This document shows positions 24,301 through 36,749 of a stretch of DNA of 64,000 bases, piece after piece (the stretch's first letter is position 1; each line of letters starts with the position of its first letter). Position numbers and translations under genes: made by a program. The notes under the pieces are model-generated. The model did not search any database and was not told where the DNA came from. It worked only from the letters and a program-made list of their open reading frames with translations. Origin of the DNA: Tetracentron sinense (taxonomy: Eukaryota; Streptophyta; Magnoliopsida; Trochodendrales; Trochodendraceae); NCBI GenBank assembly GCA_015143295.1, contig CM026562.1:8274041-8338040 (forward strand), read 5' to 3'.

Positions 24301-24540
24301 TGTCTTCCAAGAGAAATTAAAAATTTTCAAATTTTTCTTCTTGTATTTTTTTTCCAATATCAAATTGTTGTTATAATAAGGCATATAATCAAAGTTAGGG
24401 TAAACATATATTGTTTAAGTGTCTTTTTGTGGAATTTCAAAGAATTGCATATATACATACAAAAAATGTCACAACCCACAATCTCATTTCGCTTAAATGA
24501 GACCTTGGCACATGACTTACTTATCTTACCATCTTGTTAG
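21360..24540 (-). mobile_element. CACTA (En/Spm) element, copy B, terminus and decayed body
   Basis: CACTACAAGAAA at 21360 is the canonical CACTA end, preceded by CAT (21357-21359). Subterminal ATCACGGTTTTTAT / AACCGTGATT motifs fill 21380-21670. A transposase relic on the minus strand lies at 23440-24400. The far end was not found. 21840-23290 is AT-rich with no readable coding sequence. Confidence 0.65.
23440..24400 (-). pseudogene. En/Spm (Ptta) transposase remnant, Transposase_24-like
   Basis: Order on the minus strand: 24384-24154 (WKTFKKYIW, CTKYVHIRYEHWDAFVKYTL, SDEF), ending in AAG/GTTGGT; then about 23850-23755 (QLRKWRHTLWVKARQRAYGQ, DDTRQKFSEI), ending in ATT/GTAAGTG; then about 23645-23460 (DERSIPTDGRFDILTAVLG, GRGKAVRQLVV), with three in-frame stops. 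The WDAF..Y..S.EF, F...LxxxLG and GRGKxVR patterns match the plant Ptta/En/Spm transposase family. The N-terminal part was not identified. Non-functional. Confidence 0.65.
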
Positions 24541-25000
24541 GAGCATATAAGGTATACTAAAATATGAGAGTTCAAATTTTTTTTCCTCAATTGCATAATA
24601 GAGTCATCAACTTCAATTATTCTTAATTAAAACTGTAATAAATATAATTCGGATCACTCGTCGTGTTCTTAATCTCTAAAATTTAAACCCAACATCATCC
24701 ATAATAAATTTGGTTGCATCCCCTTTAACATTAAAATAAAAGTCTATCAAACTGAAATCATTAATAGGGATATTGATCCAAATCCCTCCCCTCTTCCGGA
24801 ATCTGTGTAATCACCTTTTGGTTCCTCGATGTATTTTTCTTCGATCCAAGGCCCAGCTGCATAAATGTCAAATCTTGAATCTGCCAACTATAACAATTTG
24901 GTTGAGCAACGAAAGTGATCGACGAATATAAACTCCTAGCTAACAATATTATAAACATTAATATAACATATACCACATGGTTTAACAAGACATGCATACA
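24541..25000. other. gene-free spacer
   Basis: AT-rich. The minus-strand frame at 24761-24997 has no recognised domain. The boundary between CACTA copy B and the chromovirus-type LTR to the right lies somewhere here. Confidence 0.3.
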
Positions 25001-26169
25001 TACATTAATCAGAGTACGGAAACATCTTTTTCTTTACAATTCTTACTTGTGCTTATTTTTTCTATTTTCTTTCCTTTCTTGTGAGTGAATTCTACATACA
25101 TGCATTATGCAATAACTTAAAGTAACTCCACAACATATACGGGTGGAGATTAACATATATTTTACTTATCAAGGTATCAATCCTTAGCACATTTTTTGGT
25201 GTGCACGGCTTACTTGTGATTCACTTGTTGGGTATACATGTCTTGAATCTGAGATTGATGATATTCAGTTAGTGCAAAATTAGATCATACAATCATGAGT
25301 AATACTTAATTACTTGTGTTGTACTTGTGATCGTATTTATGATAGTGAATTTATCATGTTGTGCATACATCATTATCGTAAGTGAACAAGTGAAGTGAGT
25401 GAATAAGTGATAAACCCTCGAATAAGTTACACCCAAATTATTTATCAAGAACCATCAGAAGTCCATCATGGCAGCCCATGCTGCAATGATAAAAATCTTA
25501 AGCAACCAAGACCATAATTCAAGGCTCGCTTACCGGCCCGAACATATCACACATACAAAATCAACATCATACATCATTCATGATCATCATGTCATATATT
25601 CTCAAGGTTGGTACAATTAAACATACATCATCATAACTCTTTAAACATTAAGTCATAATAGGTTATTCATCATACTTTGATTTCAAGTGATTCATACACA
25701 AAGGTAATAAAATTAAAATCCTTATTTGCACAAATCTGAAAAATCATACATTCAAACAATATCCAACATAACACTCTTCCTCCGTATTCAATCATGCATA
25801 CTCCATAAATCAATCACTGCCCCTTGTTAGATCATACATATTTCAATCACAATCGAAAACTCATTAAATCTTGGTCACCTTTACATAAGTGAAATTATTA
25901 CGATGAAAATATACTTTAATAATGCTCTTATTTTAATCTCATCTTACTTTAGCTTAATTTACATCAATGATTATAATAAAATCGACTAGTAGAGTATATT
26001 TATCATGCTTGATCACTTCCCTACGATCGCAAGCTTATGAACGACCTTCGATTTTGATCTTCAAGCCTTTTTTTCTTATTCTCCTAGTAATGGTTGAGCA
26101 AAATCTTAGGTATTTCTCTCATTGGATCTCTAAGAACTCTTAGAATGTTTAGAAACTCTAAATTCACGA
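25001..26169 (-). mobile_element. chromovirus-type LTR, distal part (split by insertion)
   Basis: Distal portion of a minus-strand LTR whose proximal part lies at 39410-39881. Its layout follows the solo LTR at 47929-50298: a Ser/Tyr-poor, ACATCAT-rich tract, then a CGATCTTCAAGCC-like stretch, then the TATA region. The left limit is not defined; 25001 is a placeholder. Interrupted at 26169/39410 by a nested solo LTR. Confidence 0.45.
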
Positions 26170-27699
26170 TGTAGAACCCCGAAACTTCGTGGTACTGTAG
26201 TGTGAATAGTGTCCATGAATAGTTCCATGATTGACCCTAGTGTGTTAGGGTACGTGTTCAGGGTCCTAAGGACCCTCTCGTGTGAAGTGTAAAGAAAAGA
26301 ACAGGGATATCTTGATATACCCTTAACTTGAGGGAACTCTAGTTTTGTTACCCTCTTCGATACTCATGTTTAACATTTTTCTAGATTTTCAGTCAAATGT
26401 GGGTTTTTCGAAGACTAATCTGCCGTAATTCGTCCTAGGAATAGTCAACTTTAGGGCCTATTAAATCATTAATAATTTAGAATTAGGATTTGTTCATTAG
26501 ACACAAATTTGATCTCCTTTGAATTTCAAGTCCAACGCAAGTTTAATCGCTTAAATCTGATAAGTCAGTCAAAAGTTATGGCTGAAACACCAGAGGCAAG
26601 CAAAGCGAGGCATAATTGGTTTACCAGTGCTCAAGACCGATCGACCCCTTCACTACCAATCGATCGGTGGACACCTCCTGTAAAACCCCGAAACTTCGTA
26701 GTACTGTTCTTGTGAATAGAGCAGTGAATAGTGCCTTGCATAGTGTATATAAAGGCCTAAAGCCTCCCATGGGTCCTTGGTTTGAGGCAAGTGAAGTGAG
26801 GGTTACATGTGTGTGTGGAGTCTCAAAACAAGAGTATAAAAATACTCTAAGTGTCTAAAAGCATAGGGTTTAAAATACCCTAAGTGTGTATGTAGAAACC
26901 TGGAACCGAGTTCCCTAGGATGGGAATGGTGTTGTGAATAGTGTCGATTCATGAGTTGTGAAGGCCAAAAGCCTTCTTGTATAATTATGGTTGTGGGATG
27001 AGCGATAAAGAGGGTTACCTTGAGTTAAGATTAGGTAGGAGTATGTGAACTGGAAAACACTGAGTATAAGAATACTTCAAATTCAATAGTATGAAATACC
27101 CTAAGTGTTTATGGGCTAGGGTCATGTGAATCTTTTAATGTTCATAGGAGTTTTTGTTTTCAATGGAGGTATTAGAAATTTGGTTAGGGTCCTAAGGACC
27201 TTTATGATTAGCTTAAGAGTGTTAAAACAAGAGTGTGAAACACTCTAAGTGATCAAAGTATGATCAAAGTTGAAAAGAATGACGTCTTCTCATACCCTCA
27301 ACTTTAAGAAGCTCTAGTTTCGTCACCGCTTATCGGAATCGAGTGATTCTTGAATTTTTGGAAATGTATTGGAACCCTATTCAAGGTTCATGTTTATCAG
27401 TTTTCCATATTTTGAGCCGGGGTTAAGTTAAACGTCGAATTTCCAGAGTTGGATCTACTGAAAATCTGAGCTACTGAAATCCATTTCAGACTAGTCAGCT
27501 TTAGAGTCCATTTAGGTAATTAAAAACTCAAAATTAAGATTTATCTATTAGAAACAAAATTGTTTCTCTTTGAATGAAGAGTCTAACACAAGTTTAATCG
27601 TTAAAATCCAATAAGCGAGTCAAAAGTTATGACTGAAATACCAAAGTGGAAAAAGTCTGGAAAGTTACTGTCACAGGGTGTTCGTAAACACCCTATGAA

Positions 27700-27830
27700 T
27701 GATCGTAGAAGAGCTACGAACGATCGTAGGAAGCCTACGAACATTCGTAGAGCCCAAAAAACTGGGTAAACTCACTATAAAACCTACAATCGATCGTAGG
27801 AAGCCTACAAACGATCGTAGGCGTGCGAAT
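27700..27830. repeat. CpG palindrome cluster upstream of the inner LTR TATA box
   Basis: At least six copies of the word CGAACGATCGTAGG or close variants (GAACGATCGTAGGAAGCCTA, CAATCGATCGTAGGAAGCC), each with a GATC/CGATCG palindromic core, ending about 45 bp before the TATA box. Confidence 0.8.
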
Positions 27831-27875
27831 CAGCTGTTCTAGTGCGAGATTTTTAGGGTTTCTACCCTCTTGGCC

Positions 27876-27883
27876 TATAAATA
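27876..27883 (+). promoter_or_regulatory. TATA box of the inner solo LTR
   Basis: TATAAATA within GGCCTATAAATAGGGGCCC, the classic plant LTR promoter context. Confidence 0.7.
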
Positions 27884-28529
27884 GGGGCCCAAATTGGGGG
27901 TTTTGGGTTACACTAACCTAAAGAGAGACCTTGGGAGAGAAAGGGAGAAGAGTGGAGATTCCAAAGAGAGGTTTTGTTGGAGGTCAAGGAGGAGCTCAAT
28001 TCCTCACTTTTCAAGCTTTCACAAGCTTAGATCTCACTACCACGCACCATTAGAGCTTGGATCTTCATCCTTAAGCTCGGATTTCTCTTCTACAAGCTTC
28101 CTCAAGCTTTTTCAAGCCTTGGATCAAATGGATTTTATCCCCTAAGGTAAATAGACTTCACTAGCTAGTCGTTATAAACCATATTGTTAATTAAGTTAAA
28201 AGTGGGATTTGTGATGTGAACTACATTGTGATGCTTCTATGCCTTAGACCAAAGAACGAAAAGTGTATATTATGGTTCAAATATGAAAAGCATGTTAAGA
28301 GACATAAGTTTTGAGGGAAATAAAAAAGGAAAACTATATGTTTTGATGAAATTGGAATTATGTGGGTTATTACTATAGATGAAAATGTGAAATATGGGCT
28401 ATATGTGAAGTGTTTCCTTGTGTTGATCATGGTACTCACAATTACTCATGTGCACGTATATTGTATGATCATGATTTTTCATGTGTATGTGTAAAGCAAG
28501 TGAAAATTTAAGTTTTTGCATGGGAGGAT

Positions 28530-28723
28530 ACTAGTAGACTCCACTCCTTGTAGGGTGGACATTAGCCATTGGTCCCAAAGAGAAATGATATGTGCAAAGA
28601 TACCAATAGGGAGGTTGGTGATCTCAGGTGTATGTGTATGTGAGATGAAACTAATGGACTCTACTCCTTATAGGGTAGGCATTAGTACTAATGGACTCTA
28701 CTCCTTGTAGAGTAGGCATTAGT
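28530..28723 (+). repeat. tandem hairpin units in the inner LTR leader
   Basis: Units 28530-28565, 28650-28686 and 28687-28723 (the last two 37 bp and adjacent). Outer stem ACTAATG/CATTAGT. Inner stem CCACTC/GGGTGG (unit 1), CTACTC/GGGTAG (unit 2), CTACTC/GAGTAG (unit 3). Between units 1 and 2/3 a C-G pair becomes T-A with both sides changed. Confidence 0.8.
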
Positions 28724-29463
28724 CTTATGCAAGTGTACTCTCCCATAAAAAGATATTTGTAAAAGTTATGTGTAAAAAGTCATGTGAAAATGATAAGTGA
28801 AAAGAGTATGTGTTTTGCAAAGTATCACACATGTGTATTTAAAAAGAGGTTTTTTCTTATGTGTTTCAGTGCATGTGTATTCTATGAACTGCCTATGTGA
28901 AATCATGTGATACTGACATATTATCTAGTGGTTTGTACACACTAAGTATTCTACGCTCAGCCGAAATCGTTACTTCGACAGGTCTTATTGATGAGCGTGC
29001 TTCTGAGCCTTGGATTGACGAGGAGTACTTTCGAGCCAGAGCGCACCATGGATCATTATCATCAGGATGATAGAGCACAGGATAGGCAGCCCTATTCAGA
29101 TTATTGGTGAGAGTGGTGAGGGAGAGATTATGTTGTATTTTGATGAGTGGGCTTGTCCACTCCTGTTTTGGTTTTATTATTGTACCAACTTGGAATATAG
29201 TAATATGTATAGAAAGAAAAATTGAGTTCACGCTTCTGCACTGTTTTGCTTCCGCAATTATCTCATTTCCACTATAGTATGTCTTGTACATTTTGTAGGA
29301 TGGTTTGACAGGTTATGACAGTAACATCTAAAGTCCCACCTAACTCCTAGGGGGGATTTTGGGGCATTACACCTCCGGTCGACCCCTCCTTCCCTTTTGT
29401 GCTGAAACCGAACTTAGGAGATATTTTGGGAGGGTATAATGGGTTTTTGACAACCCCTTTACC

Positions 29464-29470
29464 TATATAA
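29464..29470 (+). promoter_or_regulatory. TATA box of the outer solo LTR
   Basis: TATATAA followed by GGCCCCACAC; lies at the equivalent place to the TATAAATA of the inner LTR, fixing the plus-strand orientation. Confidence 0.55.
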
Positions 29471-29625
29471 GGCCCCACACTCGTGGGTAATGGTTTACAC
29501 AACCCTTAGAAGACATTTTTGGGGTTATGAGAGAGATAAGAGAGGAGAGCTAGGGTTTGGCTTGGGCTTGTTCCAAGATTAAAAGGGGAGTTCAGTTTTG
29601 CTTCCACAAACTTTCTAAAGCTTGG

Positions 29626-30987
29626 TGAAAAATCCGGTGAACCTCAAATCTAATGTTTGAGTAGAGAACTCACAAATTCAAGGGGGTGGTTAGGTCGCCC
29701 TACAAAGTCTATCTACCATTTTTAATATTTAACAATTAAGTTATTAACTAAAGGATGATGAACTTAAAGTGCAGAATAAGGGAAACAAGCAAACCACAAC
29801 ATAAGCAATTTTCACGTGGAAACCCTTCCGGGAAAAACCACGAGACCTAGTCTAGCAATGAGAATCCACTAAGACAAAGTACCAGATACTTACAGACTCG
29901 AACCTCACCCAAACAAGACTCGACTTCCTCAATACACGGCTAGTCCTACATGCCTCAATAAGTAATCACGATCTCACAAAACTCGCAATCTACCGTAGTA
30001 GCATGTTCTTCTCTTGTGTCTTGATAACCACGATTTTCACGATCGATCTCCGTCAATTACAGCTTTAGATTCCACCGACCAAATCACACAATCACGATCC
30101 TCTTTTGAAAAGGCTCCGGAACACTCCAGCCAATTTTTTCTTTCCAAAATGGGTTGATGGTTTGATTAAAATCAAATCCTAGATGGATTTCATCAATGGA
30201 AAAGTCCAAGCAAGCAAGAATGGAACAATGACTTGCAAACTCTAGGATGGAAGAGAACTTAATGAAGAGAATGAGAGAAAATAATTTTAGAGTTTCTATG
30301 AACTCTAGAGATAGCCCAATACCCTCTCAATACTCTCTCAAAGTCCCCATTTACGGACTAGAAGGGTCCTATTAAATAGAGAAACCAAAACCAAGTTTAT
30401 AAAAGTTGTCAAAACCATTTTAGAAGCTTTTTTAGGGGTCAGCCCAAAGGGGCTTGGGTCGACCCAAAGTGGCAGTTCAGTCGACCCAACTTATGGGTGC
30501 TCTTTGGATGATTTTCCCATATATTTTTGTTGAGGACTGGGTCGACCCAATACTGTTTTGGTCGACCGACTCTTAATAACTCAGAATTTGCTTATACTTC
30601 CTTCACGAAATTTTTAGATATTTTTGATACGATTGATTTGATATATTATAAACCAAAATCAGAGCTACGGTTTGAGAGATACGCCTCTTACAAGGAACCT
30701 TGATTTTTAAGAACCTCTAACACTTTTTGGGCTACATATCTAGTCACATAAGGTCCATATGATTATTCTAAGTCAATTTTCACCTAAGGTAACATGGTAT
30801 CTTAGTCACTTACCATCCTATGAGTGAAATGGAAGCTATGATCGAAATGTCTTCAACTCATCTTCTTCAGTCTTTATCTTCACTTGTCGTAGACGCTTGA
30901 AGGCAATGACACAAGATAGACTACTCACTGTCTCTACTCACTATTTTGACACCAGAATAAGCCAACACTTAAAACATGGACTTTACA
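29626..30987 (-). repeat. 3' LTR of gag-only Copia element 1
   Basis: 1362 bp, direct repeat of 34751-36073. It keeps a ~38-bp stretch (GAATGAGAGAAAATAATTTT) missing from the other LTR. Contains the palindromes GGGTCGACCCA (twice) and GTCGACC near 30455-30575. Confidence 0.9.
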
Positions 30988-31001
30988 ATCTCCCCCTTTA
31001 G

Positions 31002-32780
31002 AAATTCTGTGGCAAAACCAAACTGAAGTACATGACTTGACACAAACTCACCCAAACACATCAAACTGTGAATTAGGGCATTACATGACTCCAACACAAT
31101 TACATGACACCAATTGACTCCAACACAATTACATGATACCAATTAAAAAATAATCTTAAAGTGAAGACACTGAAGCTTTTGTCAAGTAAGATTTGTCTGT
31201 TGTAACCTGCACCTACACATGCTCAATAAAACATCCAGTGAAGCATGTATGGAATATGAAAATAAATAAACACAGGTATTGCAAGGAATGTACTGTACTG
31301 AACTAGGGAACTAGTACCCAACATTCTGTCCCTTTTTGGTACAATTGTCAAAAGTAGTCATGAAGCCAATATCACAAAATATATACCAATTTAACACATG
31401 TGTAATATCAATGCAATCACAATACAACCAAGTAAATGTAAACAATACGGTGATTAAAGAGCGGGGAACAAAATATCAATATAAAGCACAAACTCCCCCT
31501 CAACAACTCAACTTGGTCTTCTCCCCTAAGATCAAGGACACACCAAAACCAGGGCACCTAAGCTAGAAAGACCCATGTCAACCAATAAGGAAACACATAA
31601 TAATAATAATAATAAACAAAAATATCACGTGTCACACAAATATGCATCAAAACCCTTCCAAGCAGTAGTAATTTAAAATTAAAAATCCAATGAAGAACAT
31701 GATTAGTTAATCCGACTGAGGATACACATCTAACTAAATCTCATGGAATGTTAAAGCATAGCCAATTCACTTAGTCACATTTAGAGAACAGTTCAAAAGT
31801 GAAACAATATGTGTAGTGGTGGTCTGACTAGATACTAAATCAAGGTTTCTTTCACTTTCCAAGGATATGATATTAACCACTAAGGGGACTCCAGGAGACA
31901 CAAATCTTAGAAGTCAAACCTAGTTAGATCCAGATATGCTGATTTTTTACATTTTGGTGCTCCTTTATCCATTTTATTTGACTCAATATTTTTATTTTAC
32001 TTTTGGTCAAATACCTCCAAACTTTGTAAGATTTCTTTTGATGTTCTTTATCTGAACATATCTTTTCATGCAATGTCGGCTTTCACACTATCCAGGTAGG
32101 CAATCCTGGCAATTGGCAATAGGGGTTTTCACTCTAACAATCCAGATAGATAACTACTGCCTGCATAGGTAGCCATTACATACTGTTTGCATCCAATAGT
32201 GACTTTCACACTAGCCCAATAGGTAGCTCTTTTCATTGCAACAATTTTTGCTCATGAAGGATAACACAAAATGGGGATGACTAACAATATGGTCAGTTTA
32301 GATTGGTCATCGAAGCTCACACTTTTGGGATAATTCAAACACATACAGTTTGGAAAATAGACCTCTCAACAAAATCAGTCAGAGTGCATGTGAAATTGTA
32401 AAGCATACACACATAAATAAGTCTAACTATGCAAGATAAAACCAATCTAATTTTCAGTCTAACTAAGAGACTATGAAGGTGATATATCCTCAATCAACAA
32501 CAAACCCATGTTCATTCCTGGACAAGTATAAAAATAAAGATCACACAAGGAATGTAGATCATGCAAGTCAAGCAAGGGCAACATGACAAAAATATTTTTG
32601 GATTTTATAGTTTTTCAATGTTTTTGAATTTTTCAAAATAAAGAAAACAGAAAAACAAATCAAAACAGATAACAAAAAAAATAAAAACTACTAAATCACA
32701 AGCAACATAGCACTAAGACAAGATATAACAAACAAAGCACACCCTAAGCTATGACAGGCAAGGGCTAAGTGAAGCCCTTT
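31002..32780. other. non-coding internal region of gag-only Copia element 1
   Basis: No open frame of note. 32083-32240 carries spaced copies of CTTTCACACTA...GGTAG (GTGACTTTCACACTAGCCC, CAATAGGTAGCTC), with the same block at 45245-45422 in element 2. So the family carries this region in place of pol. Confidence 0.6.
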
Positions 32781-33104
32781 AGGTCTTCCTTTTTCACCCA
32801 AACTATTTTAGCAGTTTGATTGAATCTTTGGTCTCTAACTTTTTCAGTTGAGGTAGGTATGACCTTTTGTCTCTTCCTCCTATTCCTCCTATTTCAAGAT
32901 TGAGTCCTAGAATTATAGCGGGCATATTGGTTCTTCCTATTTCCTCCTTTATATCTAGCATAAGGAGTGTCCTGACCACGCCACTGTTTAGAGTTATTAT
33001 AGATATTCAATATATCATCATTTAATTTCCTAGACATCTCCACTAGGATATCAACTCTCCTTTAAAGATTCTCATTAAAGTTATTTTGGTTCTCAAAACC
33101 ATGA

Positions 33105-34695
33105 TTGGGCATTCTTCAAAGTTTAGGACATCGAGGCCTAATATGACTCTTCACTCCACATTTATGACATGTAGTAATGAATTTTTGAGTAGAAGGGTCT
33201 TTCCCTTTAGCAGGAGGGTATCTCTTATCACTAGGCTCAGTGTTCGAGGTAGATAGAGTTCCCTTCACATCTCCACACCTCTAATTTTGCTCAAGATCAG
33301 TCAACTTGATTTTAAGACTTGTTTTTTCATCAAGACAAATATGCAAATCAGATTCAAGAAGTTGAGTCTTGACAAGGAGGGAAGCCTTCTCTTCCTCAAG
33401 TTGCAACACGAGCTTTCAACCCTGAAGCCACTTAGTCTAAGGCGTCTCTTTCCATTTCAATAGATTTGACCTTTTTGGTCATGGAAAACTGAACCTTTTT
33501 CAGCTTTAGGTATTCCTGATATAACTCATCATAGGCTGCCTCGAGATCTCCCTCAGAATCTGAGTCATTCTGACTCTCATCATCCTCACCATCACTATAG
33601 TGTTGGTACTCACAACATTTGAAGAAGATTCTTCAATCCCAAATAAAGATGCACTGAAGGCCATATAACCCCTAGTCTCCTCACAAGAAGAACTATCTGA
33701 TTCCTCAAATTCAGATTCGCTGTCATCCCTTACCTTGCCCTTAAATCTTTTCTTATTAGAGCACTCAATAGCAATATGACTGTAGTCTTGGCATTCATAG
33801 CACTGAACACTTTGGGATTTACTGTCAGCACTTTTAAGATATTTCTTGTTTTCAAAGTGCTTGGACTTAGGCTTCTCAAAAGATTTTTATCATTTCGGAT
33901 TAAATCTCTTATTAAATTTCAGAAATTTTCTGAATTTCCTTACAAATAAAGTTAACTCTTCTTCTTCAACCTTAGAGTCTCTATTTGAACCATCTGTGGA
34001 TTCCTTGGCAGATTTTAAGGCAATAGATTTTGATTTTTTAGATGGGTTCAGATTTAACTCATAGGTTTGGAGAGAACCAACCAACTTTTCGATTTTGAGA
34101 GCATCAACATTTTTGCTCTCTTCGATGGCAGTAACCTTCGATCGAAATCTCTCAGGTGGAGATCTCAAAATTTTTCTAACAATTTTGGACTCGGGAACAC
34201 TTTCTCCTAGGTTAAAACAAGAATTAACAATGTCACTCAGATCAGTATAAAAACCCATCAAAAGTTTCATTATCATTCATTATCAGATTTTTAAATTTAG
34301 AAAGAAGTAAGCATTTGAAGTTTAGAGATCTTGACTGTTGTAGTCCCTTCATAGGTAAGTTTAAGAATGTCCCATACCTCCTTTGAAATGTCACATTTAG
34401 AAATAAGTCAAAATTCTTCGGGTGTGACAGTAGTGAAGATTGTACTTAGAACCTTATTGTTCCATCTACAACTTTCAAGTTCTACATTGGTCCAATCAGT
34501 AGAAGATTTGGGGATGGTCTGGTTATCTATGGTTGTTGTTGGATAGGTCCAACCTTGTTCAACAGAAATCCATACTCTCTCATCCAAACATTTTAGAAAT
34601 GCTCTCATACGAGCTTTCCAATAGGCATAATTGTTTTCATAAAAAAATGGAGGATAAGAGATGGATCCTCCCTCTCTTTGGAGATTCTTATTCAC
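33105..34695 (-). pseudogene. Copia Gag of element 1, two zinc knuckles, broken
   Basis: Minus-strand order: N-terminal Gag region from the Met at 34695 (SYPPFFYENNYAYWKARM, LDERVWISVEQGW); TGA stop just after TPEEF (34408); continuation LISKCDISKEVWDIL; frameshift; 34276-33890 UBN2-type region (LGESVPESKIVRKILRSPP); zinc knuckle CYECQDYSHIAIEC near 33800; an acidic Ser/Glu-rich stretch; helical region; second knuckle CHKCGVKSHIRPRC near 33160. Then a basic tail that ends before where protease would start (VWVKKEDLKGF). Binds and packages retrotransposon RNA when intact. It cannot now be made: at least one stop and two frameshifts. Confidence 0.8.
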
Positions 34696-34750
34696 CGAAT
34701 ATAAGAATGAGATCGCACTAATAAATTAGTGAACCCACTTTGATACTAAT

Positions 34751-36073
34751 TGAAAAATCCGGTGAACCTCAAATCTAATGTTTGAGTTGAGAACTCACAA
34801 ATTCAAGGGGGTGGCTAGGTCTCCTTACAAAGTCTATCTACCTTTTTTAATATTTAACAATTATGTTATTAACTAAAAGATGATGAACTTAAAGTGCGAA
34901 ATAAGGAAAACAAGCAAACTACAACACAAGCAATTTTTGTGTGGAAACCCTTCCGGGAAAAACCACAGGAACTAGTCCAGTAATGAGAATCCACTAAGAC
35001 AAAGTACCAGATACTTACAGACTCGAACCTCACCTAAACAGGACTCGACTTCCTTGATCCATGGCTAGTCCTAGACGCCTCAATAAGTAATCATGATCTT
35101 GCAAGACTCACAATCTACCGTAGTAGCCTGTTCTTCTCTTGTGTGTCCATAACTACGATCTTCACGATCGATCTCCATCAATTACGGCTTCAGATTCCAC
35201 TGACCAAATTACACAATCACGATCCTCCTCGGATCGATCTCCTTTGAAAAGGCTCCGAAACACTCTGGCCAATTTGTTCTTTCCAGAACGGGTTGATGGT
35301 TTGATGAAAATCAAATCTTAGATGGATTCCATCAATGGGAAAGTCCAAGCAAGCAAGAATTGAACAATGACTTGCAAACTCTAGGATGGAAAAGAACTTA
35401 ATGAAAAAAAGAGATAGCCCAATACCCTCTCAATACTCTCCCAAAGTCCCAATTCACGGACTAGAAGGGTCCTATTAAATAGAGAAACCAAAACCAAGTT
35501 TATAGAAGTTGTCAAAACCATTTTAGAAGCTTTTTTAGGCATTAGGTCGATCCAAAGGGGTTTGGGTCAACCCAACTTATGGGTGCTCTCTGGATGATTT
35601 TCCCATACATTTTTGTTGACGACTGGGTCGACCCAATACTATTTCGATTGATCGACTCTTAAAAACTCAGAATTTGCTCCTACTTCCTTCACAAAAGTTG
35701 TAGATCTTTTCGATACGGCCAATTTGATATATTATGGAGCAAAATTGGAGCTACGGTTTGAAATATATGCCTCTTACAAGGAACTTTGGTTTTTAAGAAC
35801 CTCTAACACTTTTTGGGCTACATATTTAGTCACCTAAGGTCCATATGATTATTCTAAGTCAATTTTCACCTAAGGTAACATGGTATCTAGGTCACTTACC
35901 ATCCTATGAGTGAAATGGAGGCTATGATCGGAATGTCTTCAACTCATCTTTTTCAGTCTTCATCTTCACTTGTCGTAGATGCTTGAAGGCAATGACATAA
36001 GATACACTACTCACTGTTTCTACTCACTGTTTTGACACCAGAATAAGCCAACACTTAAAACATGGACTTTACA
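34751..36073 (-). repeat. 5' LTR of gag-only Copia element 1
   Basis: 1323 bp, direct repeat of 29626-30987. Some palindromes seen in the partner LTR are decayed here (GGTCGATCC, GGGTCAACCC), while GGGTCGACCC near 35626 is kept. Confidence 0.9.
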
Positions 36074-36749
36074 CTTGGATTCTCACTTCCTCAACTTTTC
36101 TCAAGCGCTCAACCAAAGGGATTTAATCTTAGAAAGGTAGAACAATCTACTAACTACTTTGTTATGATTCTTTCATGCTTAGTAATTAGTAAAGTATGGT
36201 TTTTGGTAGAAATCAATGCGTATAGCCATTTTAGTAGGCTTTGATGCATGATCTTTGAGGAAATTAAGGCTTATAGCCTTGTATGTATATAAAAAGAAAG
36301 ATAAAAAAGATGGATTTTGATAAGAGAGTGTGAATACACTCTCCAAAATGGATTGTTAAGATTCTTTTATACTTAGTAAGATTAAATGGATGGGTTTTGA
36401 TGGAAAGAGTGTAGATACACTCTACTAGCTTTTCGTGTTGTGATTCATTCATAACACCTAAGATATTATGTTTGGTTTTTGATGAAATAAGGCTGAGTAG
36501 CACATGTATGTTATGTTATCCTTATAAATGGAACTCTATAGGTTTATTTCCATGTTTAAAAGTTTTTCTTGCCTCTTATGACACTCACATGCACTCTATA
36601 CACCTATTTTTTTGTTCTTGTAAAGGAAGGTATGGGTTATGAGTTGATGGATGATGTGTTGAAAGCATCCTTGCTTACCTTATTGATCACAAATGATTCA
36701 TATGATCACTGATCGGCTCTAATTATGACACATTTATGTTCATCAAATT

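Larger units (their letters stand above)
26679..29371 (+). mobile_element. Ty3-like solo LTR (inner), 2693 bp
   Basis: Begins TGTAAAACCCCGAAACTTCG and ends TTTTGGGGCATTACA. Perfect 5-bp duplication CCTCC at 26674-26678 and 29372-29376. Joining the flanks restores the outer LTR (...GGTGGACACCTCC/GGTCGACCCC). The LTR is transcribed on the plus strand (TATA at 27876). Open frames inside, such as 27894-28145, lie just after the TATA box and show no known domain. Confidence 0.9.
29626..36073 (-). mobile_element. complete gag-only Ty1/copia retrotransposon, element 1 (6448 bp)
   Basis: LTRs 29626-30987 and 34751-36073 (TGAAAAATCC...GGACTTTACA on the plus strand). Perfect 5-bp duplication CTTGG at 29621-29625 and 36074-36078. 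On the minus strand the right LTR is followed by a primer site TTAGTATCAAAGTGG (about 34735-34749, close to the iMet tRNA complement TTGGTATCAGAGC), and the left LTR is preceded by the polypurine tract CTAAAGGGGGAGAT (30988-31001). The only coding region is a broken Gag. Protease, integrase, RT and RNase H are absent; 31000-32780 is non-coding. The LTRs differ by several indels, so the insertion is not recent. Confidence 0.9.

Noticed and set aside
26170..26200. TGTAGAACCCCGAAACTTCG read as a second start of the inner LTR
   Set aside because: Separate TSDs (CACGA/CACAA and CCTCC) show two nested LTRs rather than one with a duplicated start.
33105..33830. Zinc-knuckle open frames as a host CCHC protein gene
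   Set aside because: They lie between two LTRs with primer site and polypurine tract, and follow a Copia Gag N-terminus.
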